A stretch of 64,000 bases of DNA from JBAXTE01 sp963556065 (GTDB lineage: Bacteria > Bacteroidota > Bacteroidia > Bacteroidales > WCHB1-69). The DNA lies in contig CAUVYH020000003.1 in the NCBI GenBank assembly GCA_963556065.3, positions 31,248 to 95,247 on the forward strand. The letters run 5' to 3'. Position numbers and translations under genes: made by a program. Under the pieces are notes generated by a model. That model had not been told where the DNA came from and searched no databases. It worked only from the letters and a program-made list of their open reading frames with translations. This document shows, one piece after another, positions 19,161-29,243 of the stretch (position 1 is its first letter; the number at the start of each line of letters is the position of its first letter).

Positions 19161-21273
19161 ATGTCTTTAGATCTTTTAAAAACACCAATTGAATATCTTA
19201 AAAGTGTCGGCCCTATTCGTGCTGATATACTTAAGAAAGAATTGGGTATTTATACTTATCAAGATTTACTTTATTACTTTCCTTATCGTTACCTTGATCG
19301 TACAAAAGAATATACAATTCGGGAAATATCTAGTGACCAAACGTTTATTCAATTAAAAGGAATTATTATTCAAAAACAAGTTTTGGGAGAAGGCCGGGGC
19401 AAACGAATAGTAGCATCATTTCGTGATAAAAATGGCGATATTGTAGATTTAGTTTGGTTTAACGCCGTTAAATGGGCATCCAGTTACCTTGAGTTGAATA
19501 CGGAATATATAGTATTTGGTCATCCGACTTTATTTAATGGAAAATTCTCATTTAACCATCCCGATATTGAACCGGTGGAGATAAATCAGCCTCAAGTTGT
19601 TTCGAAATCATTTATGCCGTTGTATAATACTACGGAAAAAGCAAGATCAAAAGGCTTTGACAATAAGAGTATCGGAAAGTTGGTTATGATTCTTTTATCT
19701 CAATTAAAAGGAACTATCTCCGAATTGTTCCCAACTGAAATTCTGATATCGAAGAAATTAATGAACAGAGAAGATGCATTCTTAAATATTCATTTCCCCG
19801 ATAGTCCTGAAATGATTGCCAAAGCTCAGTATCGGCTTAAATATGAAGAGCTTTTTTTTAATCAGTTACGACTTTTATTCTTGAAACTGATACGTATAAA
19901 AAAAGAGTAGGGGATTTGTTTTTTCAAAAGTCGGAGAAACATTTTTGGAATTTTACAATCATCATCTTCCGTTTGAACTCACCGGTGCCCAAAAAAGAGT
20001 AGTGAAAGAAATTCGTGCCGATTTAAATTCAGGCAAACAGATGAATAGGTTGCTTCAGGGAGATGTAGGAAGCGGAAAAACATTGGTGGCTTTAATGTCT
20101 ATGTTGATAGCTATCGATAACGGTTATCAAGCTTGTATTATGGCTCCAACAGAAATTCTAGCCCAACAGCACTTTAAAAGCATATCTAAATTTTTAAAAG
20201 ATCAGAAAGTCCGTGTTGAATTATTAACAGGTTCTATTAAAACATCTGCACGCCACCCAATACATGCGGGAATACAGGATGGATCAATCCATATTTTAAT
20301 TGGAACTCATGCATTGCTCGAAGATACTGTAAAATTTAAAAATTTGGGTCTTGTAGTGATAGATGAGCAGCATCGGTTTGGAGTTGCCCAAAGAGCAAAA
20401 CTATGGAATAAAAGTTCATTATTGCCACATGTGTTGGTGATGACTGCAACACCGATTCCCCGAACGTTGTCGATGACACTATATGGCGATTTGGACATAT
20501 CGGTTATAAATGAGCTTCCTCCGGGGCGAAAACCTATTAAAACAGCTCATTATTTTGATTCGCAACGATTGAGAATATTGGGCTTTATGAGGCAACAGAT
20601 CGAATTGGGACGGCAGATTTACGTGGTTTATCCATTGATTACGGAATCGGAGAAGCTTGATTTAAAGCATTTGGAAGATGGATATGAATCATTATCACGA
20701 GAATTTCCATTGCCAAAATATGCGATTAGTGTGGTGCATGGAAAAATGAAATCGAATGTGAAAGAACACGAAATGCAACGATTCGCACGGGGTGAAACAC
20801 AAATTATGGTTGCCACAACTGTTATAGAGGTGGGAGTTGATGTGCCTAACGCTTCCGTAATGATTATAGAAGATGCACATCGCTTTGGATTATCGCAGAT
20901 GCATCAGCTGCGGGGTAGAGTCGGACGTGGTGCCGACCAGTCTTTTTGTATTTTGGTGACCGGTTATAAACTTTCTTCGTATGCGAAGCAGCGATTAGAG
21001 GCAATGGTTTCCACTTCCGACGGTTTTGAAATTGCCAATTTAGATCTTAAACTTCGCGGTCCGGGGGAAATAGAAGGTACTCGGCAGAGCGGTATTGTCG
21101 ATTTTAAAATTGCAGATATTGTAAAAGATGAAAAAATACTCATAGATGCTCGAAACTTAGCCGCCTCCATAATAGATAGTGATCCGCAACTCCTAGCTCC
21201 CGGACATAAACATATTGCTCGCTACTTATCCGAAATGCTTAAAGTAAAAGGAAATTGGAGTCAGATTAGTTAA
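19161..21273 (+). CDS. recG: ATP-dependent DNA helicase RecG, one frameshift
   Basis: About 703 residues after joining two frames, the normal RecG length. The N-terminal wedge (OB-fold) domain starts TPIEYLKSVGPIRADILKKE and contains YYFPYRYLDR. The helicase part has LTGAQKRVVKEI (Q-like region), Walker A GDVGSGKTLVAL, motif II DEQHRFGV, motif III TATPIPRTLSMT, and later VATTVIEVGVDVPNA and QLRGRVGRG. RecG remodels stalled replication forks. The break is in A7 at 19898-19904. Reading six A restores IRIKKSRGFVFSKVGE and joins the halves. The gene stands alone after the type IX terminator and converges with the nudix gene, overlapping its stop. Confidence 0.94.
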
Positions 21274-21905
21274 TTCAAAAGTTCTTCCGAATGATCTAAA
21301 ACAAAGACTTTAATTGATGTATATGATTTGTCTAATATGTTGGCAACATCGGAGAGAGGCACCCATTTTGCTTCTTCAATAGCTTCGGATAGCTGCGGAA
21401 TAAGCGGTGCATTGCTTGAAGTAAACATTTTATAATAATGAGTTTCTTTCACACACCATCGGTTAAATAAAAAATAAACGTGAAATGTGCTCCCTAAATA
21501 TTTCCCCATAGTTAACCCTTTAACTGCAGTTTCTTCTATAACTTCGCGAACAGCAGCTTTTTCGATAGATTCGTTTCTTTCAACATGCCCTTTGGGAAGA
21601 TCCCATTTGTTGAACCGATGGATGAATAAAAGCTCATTTTTTGAATTCACCACAATTCCTCCTGCTGCAGATACATATTCATACATTGATTTTATAACTT
21701 CGAGGACTTCGCCGATTTTATTTTTTGCCTGAACATACAATGTTTGAATAGACATATCCTTTTCAAAAGTTCTGATTGTGATAATTAAATCCGCCGGATT
21801 TGAGTAAATATGCAATTTTTCATTCTTACATAAGTTCATGTTTTCAGTATCATCGATTAACTGCAACATCCGATTATTGTAAAATAGTTTGTATATTTGC
21901 GACAT
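21270..21905 (-). CDS. NUDIX hydrolase
   Basis: About 211 residues from the start at 21905 (MSQIYKLFYNN). A longer reading to 21962 would run into pyrE and is not supported. The NUDIX box is complete: GHVERNESIEKAAVREVIEETAVKG has G-x5-E-x7-REVxEExxG spacing, at about residues 120-144. The catalytic domain is preceded by LPKGH. The N-terminal ~75 residues (YNNRMLQLIDD) are a lineage-specific extension of unknown role. It likely hydrolyses a nucleoside diphosphate-linked substrate; the specificity cannot be read from sequence. It is transcribed divergently from pyrE across an 18-base gap, and its stop overlaps the recG stop. Confidence 0.88.
   Translation of the reverse strand: MSQIYKLFYNNRMLQLIDDTENMNLCKNEKLHIYSNPADLIITIRTFEKDMSIQTLYVQAKNKIGEVLEVIKSMYEYVSAAGGIVVNSKNELLFIHRFNKWDLPKGHVERNESIEKAAVREVIEETAVKGLTMGKYLGSTFHVYFLFNRWCVKETHYYKMFTSSNAPLIPQLSEAIEEAKWVPLSDVANILDKSYTSIKVFVLDHSEELLN
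21892..21899 (+). promoter_or_regulatory. -7 element TATATTTG for pyrE
   Basis: TATATTTG lies 24 bases before the pyrE ATG and matches TAnnTTTG exactly. It overlaps the 5' end of the divergent nudix gene. Confidence 0.5.
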
Positions 21906-21923
21906 AATCAATAATTTAATAAA

Positions 21924-22562
21924 ATGAAAGTTGCTCAAGATTGTGCTAAATTCCTTTTGCAAATTAACGCAATTAAATTGAATCCGTCAAATCCTTTTAC
22001 ATGGGCATCAGGATTAAAATCTCCAATTTATTGTGATAATAGAAAATCATTATCGTATCACGAGATTCGAACATTTATTAAAAATGAGCTTGCCAATATC
22101 GTTGTGAATACTTTCGGAAAGCCCGATGTGATTGCAGGCGTGGCTACCGGAGCTATTGCTCAGGGGGCATTAGTGGCTGACTTGTTAGGGCTCCCATTTG
22201 TTTATATTCGGAGCGAAGAAAAAAAACATGGGTTGGCTAATCTCATTGAAGGGGTTCTTGAATCGGGGCAAACGGTGGTCGTTATCGAAGATTTAATCTC
22301 TACTGGACAAAGTAGTCTTAAAGCTGTTGAAGCGCTTCGTGAAGCAGGATGTATAGTAAAAGGAATGGCTGCAATTTTTACATACGAGCTCCCGGTTGCC
22401 AATCAACGGTTTATCGATGCAAATGTGGCGCTTAAAACAATCACCTCGTACAGCGTGATGATTGAAGAGGCGGCTAAAGAGGGTTATGTTCGCGAAGAAG
22501 ATCTGGCAACGCTCGGACAATGGAAAGTTTCTCCTCAGGATTGGAGTAAATTACACGAATAA
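21924..22562 (+). CDS. pyrE: orotate phosphoribosyltransferase
   Basis: 212 residues, standard length. It converts orotate and PRPP to orotidine 5'-phosphate in pyrimidine synthesis. The PRPP-binding motif is VVVIEDLISTGQSS (about residues 113-126). The loop region EEKKHGLANLIEG and the N-terminal FTWASGLKSPIYCDNRKSLS are typical of PyrE. It is the first gene of a rightward run with the SRPBCC gene and pheT, though 170-base gaps with their own promoter-like elements suggest separate transcription. The other pyrimidine gene in the window, pyrC, is 29 kb away. Confidence 0.96.
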   Translation: MKVAQDCAKFLLQINAIKLNPSNPFTWASGLKSPIYCDNRKSLSYHEIRTFIKNELANIVVNTFGKPDVIAGVATGAIAQGALVADLLGLPFVYIRSEEKKHGLANLIEGVLESGQTVVVIEDLISTGQSSLKAVEALREAGCIVKGMAAIFTYELPVANQRFIDANVALKTITSYSVMIEEAAKEGYVREEDLATLGQWKVSPQDWSKLHE

Positions 22563-22649
22563 TTGCACCGCTTGGCTAAAAACTGTTTCTTGAATATTAA
22601 TAAATAATCAATGTATGATTTGTTTGCGTTGACTTTTGTTGATATTTAA

Positions 22650-22657
22650 TACTTTTG
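22650..22657 (+). promoter_or_regulatory. -7 element TACTTTTG for the SRPBCC gene
   Basis: TACTTTTG matches TAnnTTTG. A TTTG at 22623-22626 is 23 bases upstream, slightly more than the usual 19-21. The leader to the ATG at 22733 is about 68 bases. Confidence 0.35.
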
Positions 22658-22732
22658 AAATAAAATTTGCGTTTTGGCATTATTTTGTCATAAACCCAAA
22701 ATTGTTTTTTGAAATTAATAATATGTGATCAG

Positions 22733-23137
22733 ATGAAGATTGAAAGTAAACGTGTGGAAATAAAAGCATCAGCCGAAAAGACGTATGGGCTGGTTTCAAA
22801 CTTTAATAATTTTGGTGGCTCTTTACCTCAAGAAGTGAAAAATTGGCAATCGACCGAAAATAACTGCTCTTTTGAAATCAGTGGTATGGCAAAAATAAAT
22901 ATCGATATTGTTGATAAAAAACCTTTTCGAAGTGTTACTTACAAAGCTACTGCCAACCAGCCGATAGGGATGGTATTGGTAGGGAATATTGAAGAGTGCG
23001 GTACTTCTTGTTTTGCAACGATAGTCCTCGAAGCGGATGTGCCGATGGCTTTATCGATGATGATGAAAAAAACTCTCGAAAAATTTGTCGATGTGCTTGT
23101 AAATAAAGTGAAAGAGGTTGCGGAAAGAGAAGTTTAA
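22733..23137 (+). CDS. SRPBCC (START-like) superfamily protein
   Basis: 134 residues from ATG 22733 (MKIESKRVEIKASAEKTYGLVSNFNNF). The N-terminal strand followed by the A-E-K-T-Y-x-L-V-S-x-F helix, and a long C-terminal helix (LEKFVDVLVNKVKEVAEREV), are the framework of the SRPBCC helix-grip fold. This fold binds hydrophobic ligands in a deep cavity. The sequence is soluble with no signal peptide. The family does not reveal a ligand. It lies between pyrE and pheT with no obvious functional link to either. The exported-stress and polyketide-cyclase branches of the superfamily are possible relatives. Confidence 0.75.
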   Translation: MKIESKRVEIKASAEKTYGLVSNFNNFGGSLPQEVKNWQSTENNCSFEISGMAKINIDIVDKKPFRSVTYKATANQPIGMVLVGNIEECGTSCFATIVLEADVPMALSMMMKKTLEKFVDVLVNKVKEVAEREV

Positions 23138-23190
23138 TACGGCTTTCCTGTTGCTTAACATTTATTCGCTTACTTTTAAAAACAATTCAG

Positions 23191-23198
23191 TAAATTTG
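23191..23198 (+). promoter_or_regulatory. -7 element TAAATTTG for pheT
   Basis: TAAATTTG matches TAnnTTTG and lies 68 bases before the pheT ATG, leaving a leader of about 60 bases. I saw no T-box-like structure or leader peptide in that leader. Confidence 0.4.
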
Positions 23199-23266
23199 CA
23201 CTGTAAATTGATGTTTATGCGAAAGCGTAGCTTCAATGATTATTAATCCGTTTAATTTGTTCTAAA

Positions 23267-25717
23267 ATGAAGATTTCGCACAAATGGTTAAATAGCTATC
23301 TGAAAACAAAATCAGATCCAAATAAAATTTCCGAAATATTAACCGATATCGGCCTTGAAGTAGAATCTGCCGAGGAAATAGAAACGATTAAAGGCGGACT
23401 TAAAGGGGTCGTGGTTGGGCGAGTGTTAACTTGTGAAAAACATCCGGATGCTGATAAATTAAGCATCACAACCGTTGATGTAGGAGGTGAACAGCCTTTG
23501 CAAATTGTTTGCGGAGCACCGAATGTAGCAGCTGGGCAATTGGTTCCGGTAGCAACGATTGGTGCTGTGCTGTATAGTGGCGACGAATCGTTTCAGATTA
23601 AAAAGTCGAAAATTCGGGGCGTGGTTTCCGAGGGGATGATTTGTGCAGAGGATGAACTTGGCTTGGGTGTTTCGCACGATGGAATTATGGTGCTTAAAGA
23701 TACCGCTAAGATTGGAATGGCTGCCAAGGATTATTTTGGGGTTGAGGATGATGTGGTTTATGAAATCGGACTTACTCCAAATCGTAGCGATGCCATGTCT
23801 CACTTTGGTGTTGCTCGTGATTTGGCCGCAGCATTGGTGTGTCGTAATATAGAGAAAGTGAATAATGTTACATTACCTGCTGTAGATACGTTTTCGGCCC
23901 CTAATATAAATTCCAAAATTTCGGTAAAGATTGAAGATGAAATCGCTTGCCCTCGTTATTCGGGCTTGCATATTACAAATATTTCCGTGGGAGAATCCCC
24001 AAAGTGGTTGCAAAATAGGCTGCTGTCTATTGGCATTCGCCCCATTAACAATGTGGTTGATGTAACGAACTTTGTGCTTTTTGAGCTGGGACAGCCTTTG
24101 CATGCATTTGATGCCGGTAAAATTAAAGGAAATAAAATCGTGGTGCGTAAGTCGAAGCCGAATACCAAATTTACAACGCTAGATGGTATCGAGCGCACAC
24201 TTAACGGTTCCGAGCTGATGATTTGCAATGAAACGGAAGAGATGTGCATTGCCGGAGTTTACGGTGGTCTAGATGCCGGAGTGAGCCAGAATACTACTGA
24301 GATATTTATTGAAAGTGCCTATTTTAACCCGGTTTCAGTTCGAAAAACATCCAAGTTGCACGGTCTCAAAACAGATTCATCGTTCCGCTTCGAACGTGGT
24401 TGCGATCCGGATGTCACCATTTATGCATTGAAACGTGCGGCATTGTTGATTGCTGAAGTTGCCGGGGGAAAAGTGGCATCGAACATCGTGGATGTTTATT
24501 CTTCAAAAATGGATCCTTATCATGTTGAAATTTCATACCATCAGATTAACTCATTGATTGGAAAAGATATTGAAATTTCAATAGTTAAACAAATAGTGGA
24601 AATGCTTGGAATAGCAATTATTGGTGAATCCAAAGATGGACTTACGCTGAATGTGCCTTTGTTTAAATCGGATGTTACCCGAGCGGTAGATGTAATTGAA
24701 GAAGTTCTCCGTATTTATGGCTATAATGCTATCGAGAACCCAAGCATGATCCAATATCGATATGCACACCAGCCCAAACAGCCGGTATTAGACTTAAAAG
24801 ACCGGATTTCCGATTTCTTATCTGATAATGGTCTGCTTGAAGCAATGAACAACTCCTTGACAAAGCTGGAATACTTCGAGAAATTATCATTTCTTGAGGC
24901 CAATGAAATGGTGAAACTTTTAAACCCATTAAGTCGCGATTTGGGAGCTATGCGCCAATCGCTTTTACCCGGGTTGCTCGAGAATCTCGCATACAACATC
25001 AATCATAAAAACGCAAATGTGCGATTGTTTGAATTTGGTAATGTTTATCGTTTAAAAGCAAGTGCCGGTAGCGATGTTCTTGAAAAGTATCCCGAAGAGA
25101 TGATGCTTGATTTGGTGATTACCGGACGATTGGATCCTGAAAACTGGAATGAACCCGAAAAACAGGCAGATTTCTATGCACTTAAGAAGTTGATTTATGC
25201 GATGCTCAAAAAAGTCGGAATCCACCAGGAGGCGGTGACGTTCAATCCGATAAAAAATGACATCGTGGATGGTTTGGAAATCGTATTCCGCAATCAAGTA
25301 CTGGGATTTTTCGGAGAAGTTGTTTCTGCATTGCTGAAATCTTTTTCGATAAAACAACCCGTATTTTACGGAGCCATTCATTGGCTTAAATTCGTTCAGG
25401 CGTCCGTTTCAAATAAATTGCAGTATCACGAAATAAATCATCTTCCGGAAGTTCGCCGCGATTTGGCATTGTTGATAGACAAAAGCATCTCTTTCGAACA
25501 GATTAAATTGCTGGCTTTTAAAACCGAAAAAAAACTCTTGAAACAAGTGGGGCTTTTCGATGTTTTCGAAGGCGAAAAGATTGGTGCGGACAAAAAATCG
25601 TATGCGGTTAGCTTTATCTTGCAGCATCCCGAAAAAACACTGTCGGAATTTGAAATCAATAAAGTGATGGAACGGCTGACCAAGGCTTTTGCCGAAATTG
25701 GAGCCATAGTCCGATAA
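23267..25717 (+). CDS. pheT: phenylalanine-tRNA ligase beta subunit
   Basis: 816 residues, the usual length for bacterial PheT, in one intact frame. It starts MKISHKWLNSYLKT. The EMAP/OB tRNA-binding domain is at about 40-150 (GRVLTCEKHPDADKLSITTVDVG). The B3/B4 editing domain is at about 210-390 (PLHAFDAGKI, LDGIERTL). B5 follows, then the catalytic-like core (DVIEEVLRIYGYNAIE, LLNPLSRDLGAMRQSLLPGLLE). The C-terminal anticodon-binding FDX-ACB domain is at about 720-816 (LPEVRRDLALLIDK, GLFDVFEGEKIG). It pairs with PheS, which is not in this window. A bidirectional terminator follows. Confidence 0.97.
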   Translation: MKISHKWLNSYLKTKSDPNKISEILTDIGLEVESAEEIETIKGGLKGVVVGRVLTCEKHPDADKLSITTVDVGGEQPLQIVCGAPNVAAGQLVPVATIGAVLYSGDESFQIKKSKIRGVVSEGMICAEDELGLGVSHDGIMVLKDTAKIGMAAKDYFGVEDDVVYEIGLTPNRSDAMSHFGVARDLAAALVCRNIEKVNNVTLPAVDTFSAPNINSKISVKIEDEIACPRYSGLHITNISVGESPKWLQNRLLSIGIRPINNVVDVTNFVLFELGQPLHAFDAGKIKGNKIVVRKSKPNTKFTTLDGIERTLNGSELMICNETEEMCIAGVYGGLDAGVSQNTTEIFIESAYFNPVSVRKTSKLHGLKTDSSFRFERGCDPDVTIYALKRAALLIAEVAGGKVASNIVDVYSSKMDPYHVEISYHQINSLIGKDIEISIVKQIVEMLGIAIIGESKDGLTLNVPLFKSDVTRAVDVIEEVLRIYGYNAIENPSMIQYRYAHQPKQPVLDLKDRISDFLSDNGLLEAMNNSLTKLEYFEKLSFLEANEMVKLLNPLSRDLGAMRQSLLPGLLENLAYNINHKNANVRLFEFGNVYRLKASAGSDVLEKYPEEMMLDLVITGRLDPENWNEPEKQADFYALKKLIYAMLKKVGIHQEAVTFNPIKNDIVDGLEIVFRNQVLGFFGEVVSALLKSFSIKQPVFYGAIHWLKFVQASVSNKLQYHEINHLPEVRRDLALLIDKSISFEQIKLLAFKTEKKLLKQVGLFDVFEGEKIGADKKSYAVSFILQHPEKTLSEFEINKVMERLTKAFAEIGAIVR

Positions 25718-25739
25718 CGAAGAATACTTGAATAGAAAC

Positions 25740-25775
25740 AAAAAAAGAGAAAGTATTTACTGCCTTCTCTTTTTT
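25740..25775. terminator. bidirectional terminator between pheT and rlpA
   Basis: AAAAAAAGAGAAAG and CCTTCTCTTTTTT form an inverted repeat around an 8-10 base loop between two convergent genes. Each strand ends in a T-run. Confidence 0.65.
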
Positions 25776-25788
25776 AATAATTAAATTT

Positions 25789-26515
25789 CTACAAGTATCG
25801 GGTGACTTGTGCTCCTCTAATTTTTTGGATAATTTTAAGTCGATACTTATCGGCTTCTTCAAAGTTGGAAAATCCCACAACCACTACTTGGTAGAACTTT
25901 CTTTTTTGATATTGTTTATCAACCACTATTGTTTGCTGATGATGATACCGGGAAAATCTTTTCGCCTTTTTGTAGGAGGACGCTTTGTTAGAGAAACTCC
26001 CGATTAACACCCCGAATTTTTTTATAGAGTCCTCGGTTGTAAGAAGCTTATTTCGGGCGGAAAGTTCCAGAGAATCCAACGAGTTTCCGTTTGAAGTAAT
26101 ATGGTATTGTTTGTTGAGCAGTTCTTGATCTTTTACTAGAAGTACACTGTCGAGGATCTCGAGAATAATTTTTGTTCTTCCCTTGCTTAAAAAATCAAGT
26201 TGTTTGGCGGCTCCATACGATAAATCCACAAAATGAAACGGTTTTTTTTCGGGAAACAGCGGTCGATAATTCGTACAATAATTGACCGGTTGTTGTTTTT
26301 ATTAGTTACTTTCTACGCGGGTGCCGAATGGCAAACTGCGATGAGCCGCCACAAAATCGTTCATGTTAATTCGTTCGCCGCTAGCGGTTCTTTTACCGTG
26401 TGCTTGCCGTCCATAGTAGGTGGCATATCCATGATAAACTTTTTGGCCACTGACGGCAAATGAAATACTGAAAAAAAATAAAGAATAAAAATAAAAATAA
26501 AATTCGTTTGTTCAT
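25789..26515 (-). CDS. rlpA: RlpA-like septal lytic transglycosylase with SPOR domain, frameshifted
   Basis: About 241 codons from the start at 26515 (MNKRILFLFLFFIFF, a signal peptide) once three frame breaks are bridged: T8 (minus) at 26471-26478, one base near 26309-26314, and A8 (minus) at 26242-26249. The double-psi beta-barrel domain follows: GYATYYGRQAHGKRTASGE, then AAHRSLPFGTRVKVTN and VRIIDRCFP, then VDLSYGAAKQLDF. The family catalytic residues (E of SGE, H of AAH, D of DR) are present. The C-terminal ~75 residues form a SPOR peptidoglycan-binding domain (FGVLIGSFSN, YQVVVVGFSNFEEA). The protein likely cleaves or binds denuded glycan at the septum. No lipobox is seen, so it is probably secreted and not lipidated. 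Confidence 0.82.
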
Positions 26516-26532
26516 ACCTTAATTTTGGGTGA

Positions 26533-28886
26533 CTAATTTTTGGCAACAATAATCTTTTTAGAATGTAGAATTTTGCCAATTTTGTTTGTTGCCTGCACAA
26601 CGTAAACACCTGTTCGTAGTTGATTTGTGTTAACGGTTGTAGAAGGGCTTATGCTATTAATTGTTAGGACAACCTTTCCTGAAGTATCTATAAATTGATA
26701 ATAAGCTTATGTTTGGGTTGTTAGAGGTAATTTGAATTATTCCTTTACTTGGATTTGGGTTTATTTCAAAAGTGATTTTTTCGTGTTCATGATTTATAAT
26801 TCCGATTTGATTTTTGTCTCCAATAGCTAAAGCATATTCCCCAAAAAGAAGAGTGTCTATTCTAATTACGCCGGAAGAAGTTCCTGCTTTTGTAAAAGGA
26901 ATTAATGCCCAGTCGTCGGCTGCATTACTTCGGTATAATATGATAATGGAATCGGCGCTGGTGTTAATCAGATTCCCATCCATGTCGAGAGAATTGCTGT
27001 AGGTGAAGTTAACGTGGGCATGGAAGGGATACGTGGGGACGATCCCGTCAATTTTCCAATACCTGTTGGGCGACAGGCCTGCTGATTGCGGAAGAAGAGC
27101 TTTTTAAGGGGTCCGGTGCAGACCAATGGTGTTCTACTCGAATAAAAGCAGAATCGGTAAGTGTAACCACATTTACACCGGCAAAGGCATTAGCACATGA
27201 GTTATTGCCGGTAGTTTTGATTCTCAGGTTGTAATCGACGATAGCATCAGCCATTTTTTCGTTGTAATCAACAGCTGTGAGTACTGGAATAAATGGTAAA
27301 ACTACTGATTTTGAGCTTGTTTCTCCTGAAAAATGAATGGTGTCGGTAAAGCAATTCCAATTTTGGTCGAAAAAAGTGACTTCAACTCGGTTCGAATTTC
27401 CAAGATTAAGTCCTAAAGAATGTTTCTGGTGAATGTAATAGGTGTATTCGCCGTTGTGATTCGAATTTTCCACAAGTGAGTCTATTGAGAAGTGCAAATA
27501 CCCGGGTTGATATATCCAAGCATTAAAAAAGTCATGCAAGTCAATCCCGGAATAATAGGAGAGTCGTTCGCAAAATTGAGCACTGTTGATGGCCTTAAAA
27601 GAAAATTCCTGTAATACTTGTCTAACTGAACTGAAGAATTTATCATCCCCCAGATAATTGCGTAAAGTGTGAACGATTAATGCCCCTTTATCATAAGTAG
27701 TCGTCCCATAGGTGATGTTTTGAGGCATAGGGTAGAGTGCAAAGTTGCCTCCATCACCGGAATAAGCTTTTCGGAAAGTTTTATATTGCAAATCTCTGAT
27801 TTGTGCTTTGTATCCATCCAGTAACGCGTTACTATTTGGATATAAAACGCCCATGTAAAGTGCTTCGCTATATTTGGCCCAGCCTTCATTGATCCACATG
27901 TCTTCGGCCGTGGCACATGTCATTAAATTGCCAAACCAGGAGTGAGCTAACTCATGCCCGTATAAATTTTCATTGTCTAAGTTTCCGTTAATCGCAGCTT
28001 CCGGATAGGTAATATTGGTAGCGTGTTCCATGGCTCCATCATTAAACGCTACTCCCACGTATCCGACTCGTTCCCATTTATAGGATCCCCAATGGTCAAT
28101 ATATGCGTTGAAAATTTGATTCAGATGGATAAATGAGTTACGAGCTCTGGTGGTATCGGCAGGAGAAACATAGATGTATGCTTGCGTGGTGTCGGTGTTA
28201 TGAATTAATGGGATATTTACCCCACGATAGTCACCGACAGCTACAGAAGCAAGATACGTCGGAATGGTCCCGGATAATTTCCAGTGCCAAGTTTTGGTGC
28301 TGTTGAGGTTCGTAATTGAATCCATCAATGTTCCGTTACATACCGCCAAATGATTGCTGAGGGTTGTGATATAGAAATCATAATACGCTTTGTCTCTAAA
28401 TTCATCAATGCAAGGGAACCATACCCTGCCAAAATTGTGAGGAATCGACTCAAATCCACAACCAAGATTGTAGGCGGTGTTTGCGGTGTAATAAAAGCCG
28501 CCCCAATTGGAGGGGTCAGTAACCGGAGCCCCGTGGTAAAAAATGGAAAAATCCAGTGTGTCAACCGGATTCGCAGTTGAGGCCAATTGAATGGAGATCA
28601 GGCTGTCGTTGTAAGTGTAATCCGTGTGCTTGGCGCTGCCGATATAGATTGAATCTACATCTAATGCCAGTAAATCGAAGTTTACCTGGGTAATGTTAGA
28701 TTGCTTAAACGTGGTTTTAATCGTGGTATAACCCTGAATGGTCTTGTTTGTAAAATCATGGATATCCAAATGAATATCATAATGGATTACATCCAACGTA
28801 TCAGACCTACCGGGTTCCTGAGCTTTTAGTGCGATAAATGAAAAAAGCGAAAAAAAGGTTAAAAAAAATACTGAAAAATGTCTCAT
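26533..28886 (-). CDS. secreted M1 family aminopeptidase with type IX sorting domain, frameshifted
   Basis: About 785 codons spanning two one-base breaks (T5 on the plus strand at 27101-27105, and near 26689-26693). The start at 28886 gives a signal peptide MRHFSVFFLTFFSLFSFIAL ending LKAQE. The N-terminal M1 beta domain contains HYDIHLDIHDFTNKTIQGYT. The zinc site is HELAHSWFGN with the third ligand E in EDMWINEGWA. The exopeptidase loop reads GAMEH instead of GAMEN. After the catalytic part a beta-rich segment leads to a type A sorting domain (INPNPSKGIIQIT, then DTSGKVVLTI, LRTGVYVVQA, SKKIIVAKN). It is predicted to reach the surface through the type IX system encoded in this window. The substrate is peptides, inferred from the family. 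Confidence 0.9.
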
Positions 28887-28914
28887 TTTATGCTGATGTG
28901 TTTGAATATCAACA

Positions 28915-28922
28915 CAAAGATA
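28915..28922 (-). promoter_or_regulatory. -7 element TATCTTTG for the M1 aminopeptidase
   Basis: On the minus strand TATCTTTG, a full TAnnTTTG match, lies 28 bases before the chosen start at 28886. This supports that start over the longer reading from 28925, which would lie upstream of the element. Confidence 0.5.
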
Positions 28923-28961
28923 CATTTTTTGAATTAAAACATTTGTCTGCTTTTTGTATTT

Positions 28962-29165
28962 TTATGACTTCTTAACGCTTTTACAGACGACAAATAGATA
29001 TAAAATGGGCAAAATTCCGACGCTGTTAATTATTGCCAAAGCCACATACCAAGCGGTGCTACCGTTTTTAGCAGCGTGCCACATGGCGATTAGTTTCCAT
29101 ACAATATCCCAAATCCCAATAATAATCATTACCGGAATAAACCAAGAATAAGATAAAAGGTCCAT
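28962..29165 (-). CDS. small two-helix membrane protein, DUF5652-like
   Basis: 67 residues with two predicted membrane helices (about 6-27 and 38-60). The first, WFIPVMIIIGIWDIVWKLIAMW, is followed by the short hydrophilic turn HAAKNGSTAW, and the protein ends in a Lys/Ser tail. The W-D-x-x-W-K-x-x-A-x-W arrangement is the pattern I associate with DUF5652 proteins, whose function is unknown. A Shine-Dalgarno-like AAAGGAA lies six bases before the ATG. It sits between the M1 aminopeptidase and the beta-barrel receptor, same strand, with no clear functional link. Confidence 0.7.
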   Translation of the reverse strand: MDLLSYSWFIPVMIIIGIWDIVWKLIAMWHAAKNGSTAWYVALAIINSVGILPILYLFVVCKSVKKS

Positions 29166-29243
29166 CGCAATTCCTTTCTGTTGATTAATTACGGCTGTAA
29201 ATATAGTAAATTTTTGAACAAATGGATTAAAACAATCTTTTGT

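Noticed and set aside
24000..25741. Several long open frames opposite pheT
   Set aside because: They are mirror-strand consequences of the phenylalanine-tRNA ligase codons and lack any family pattern.
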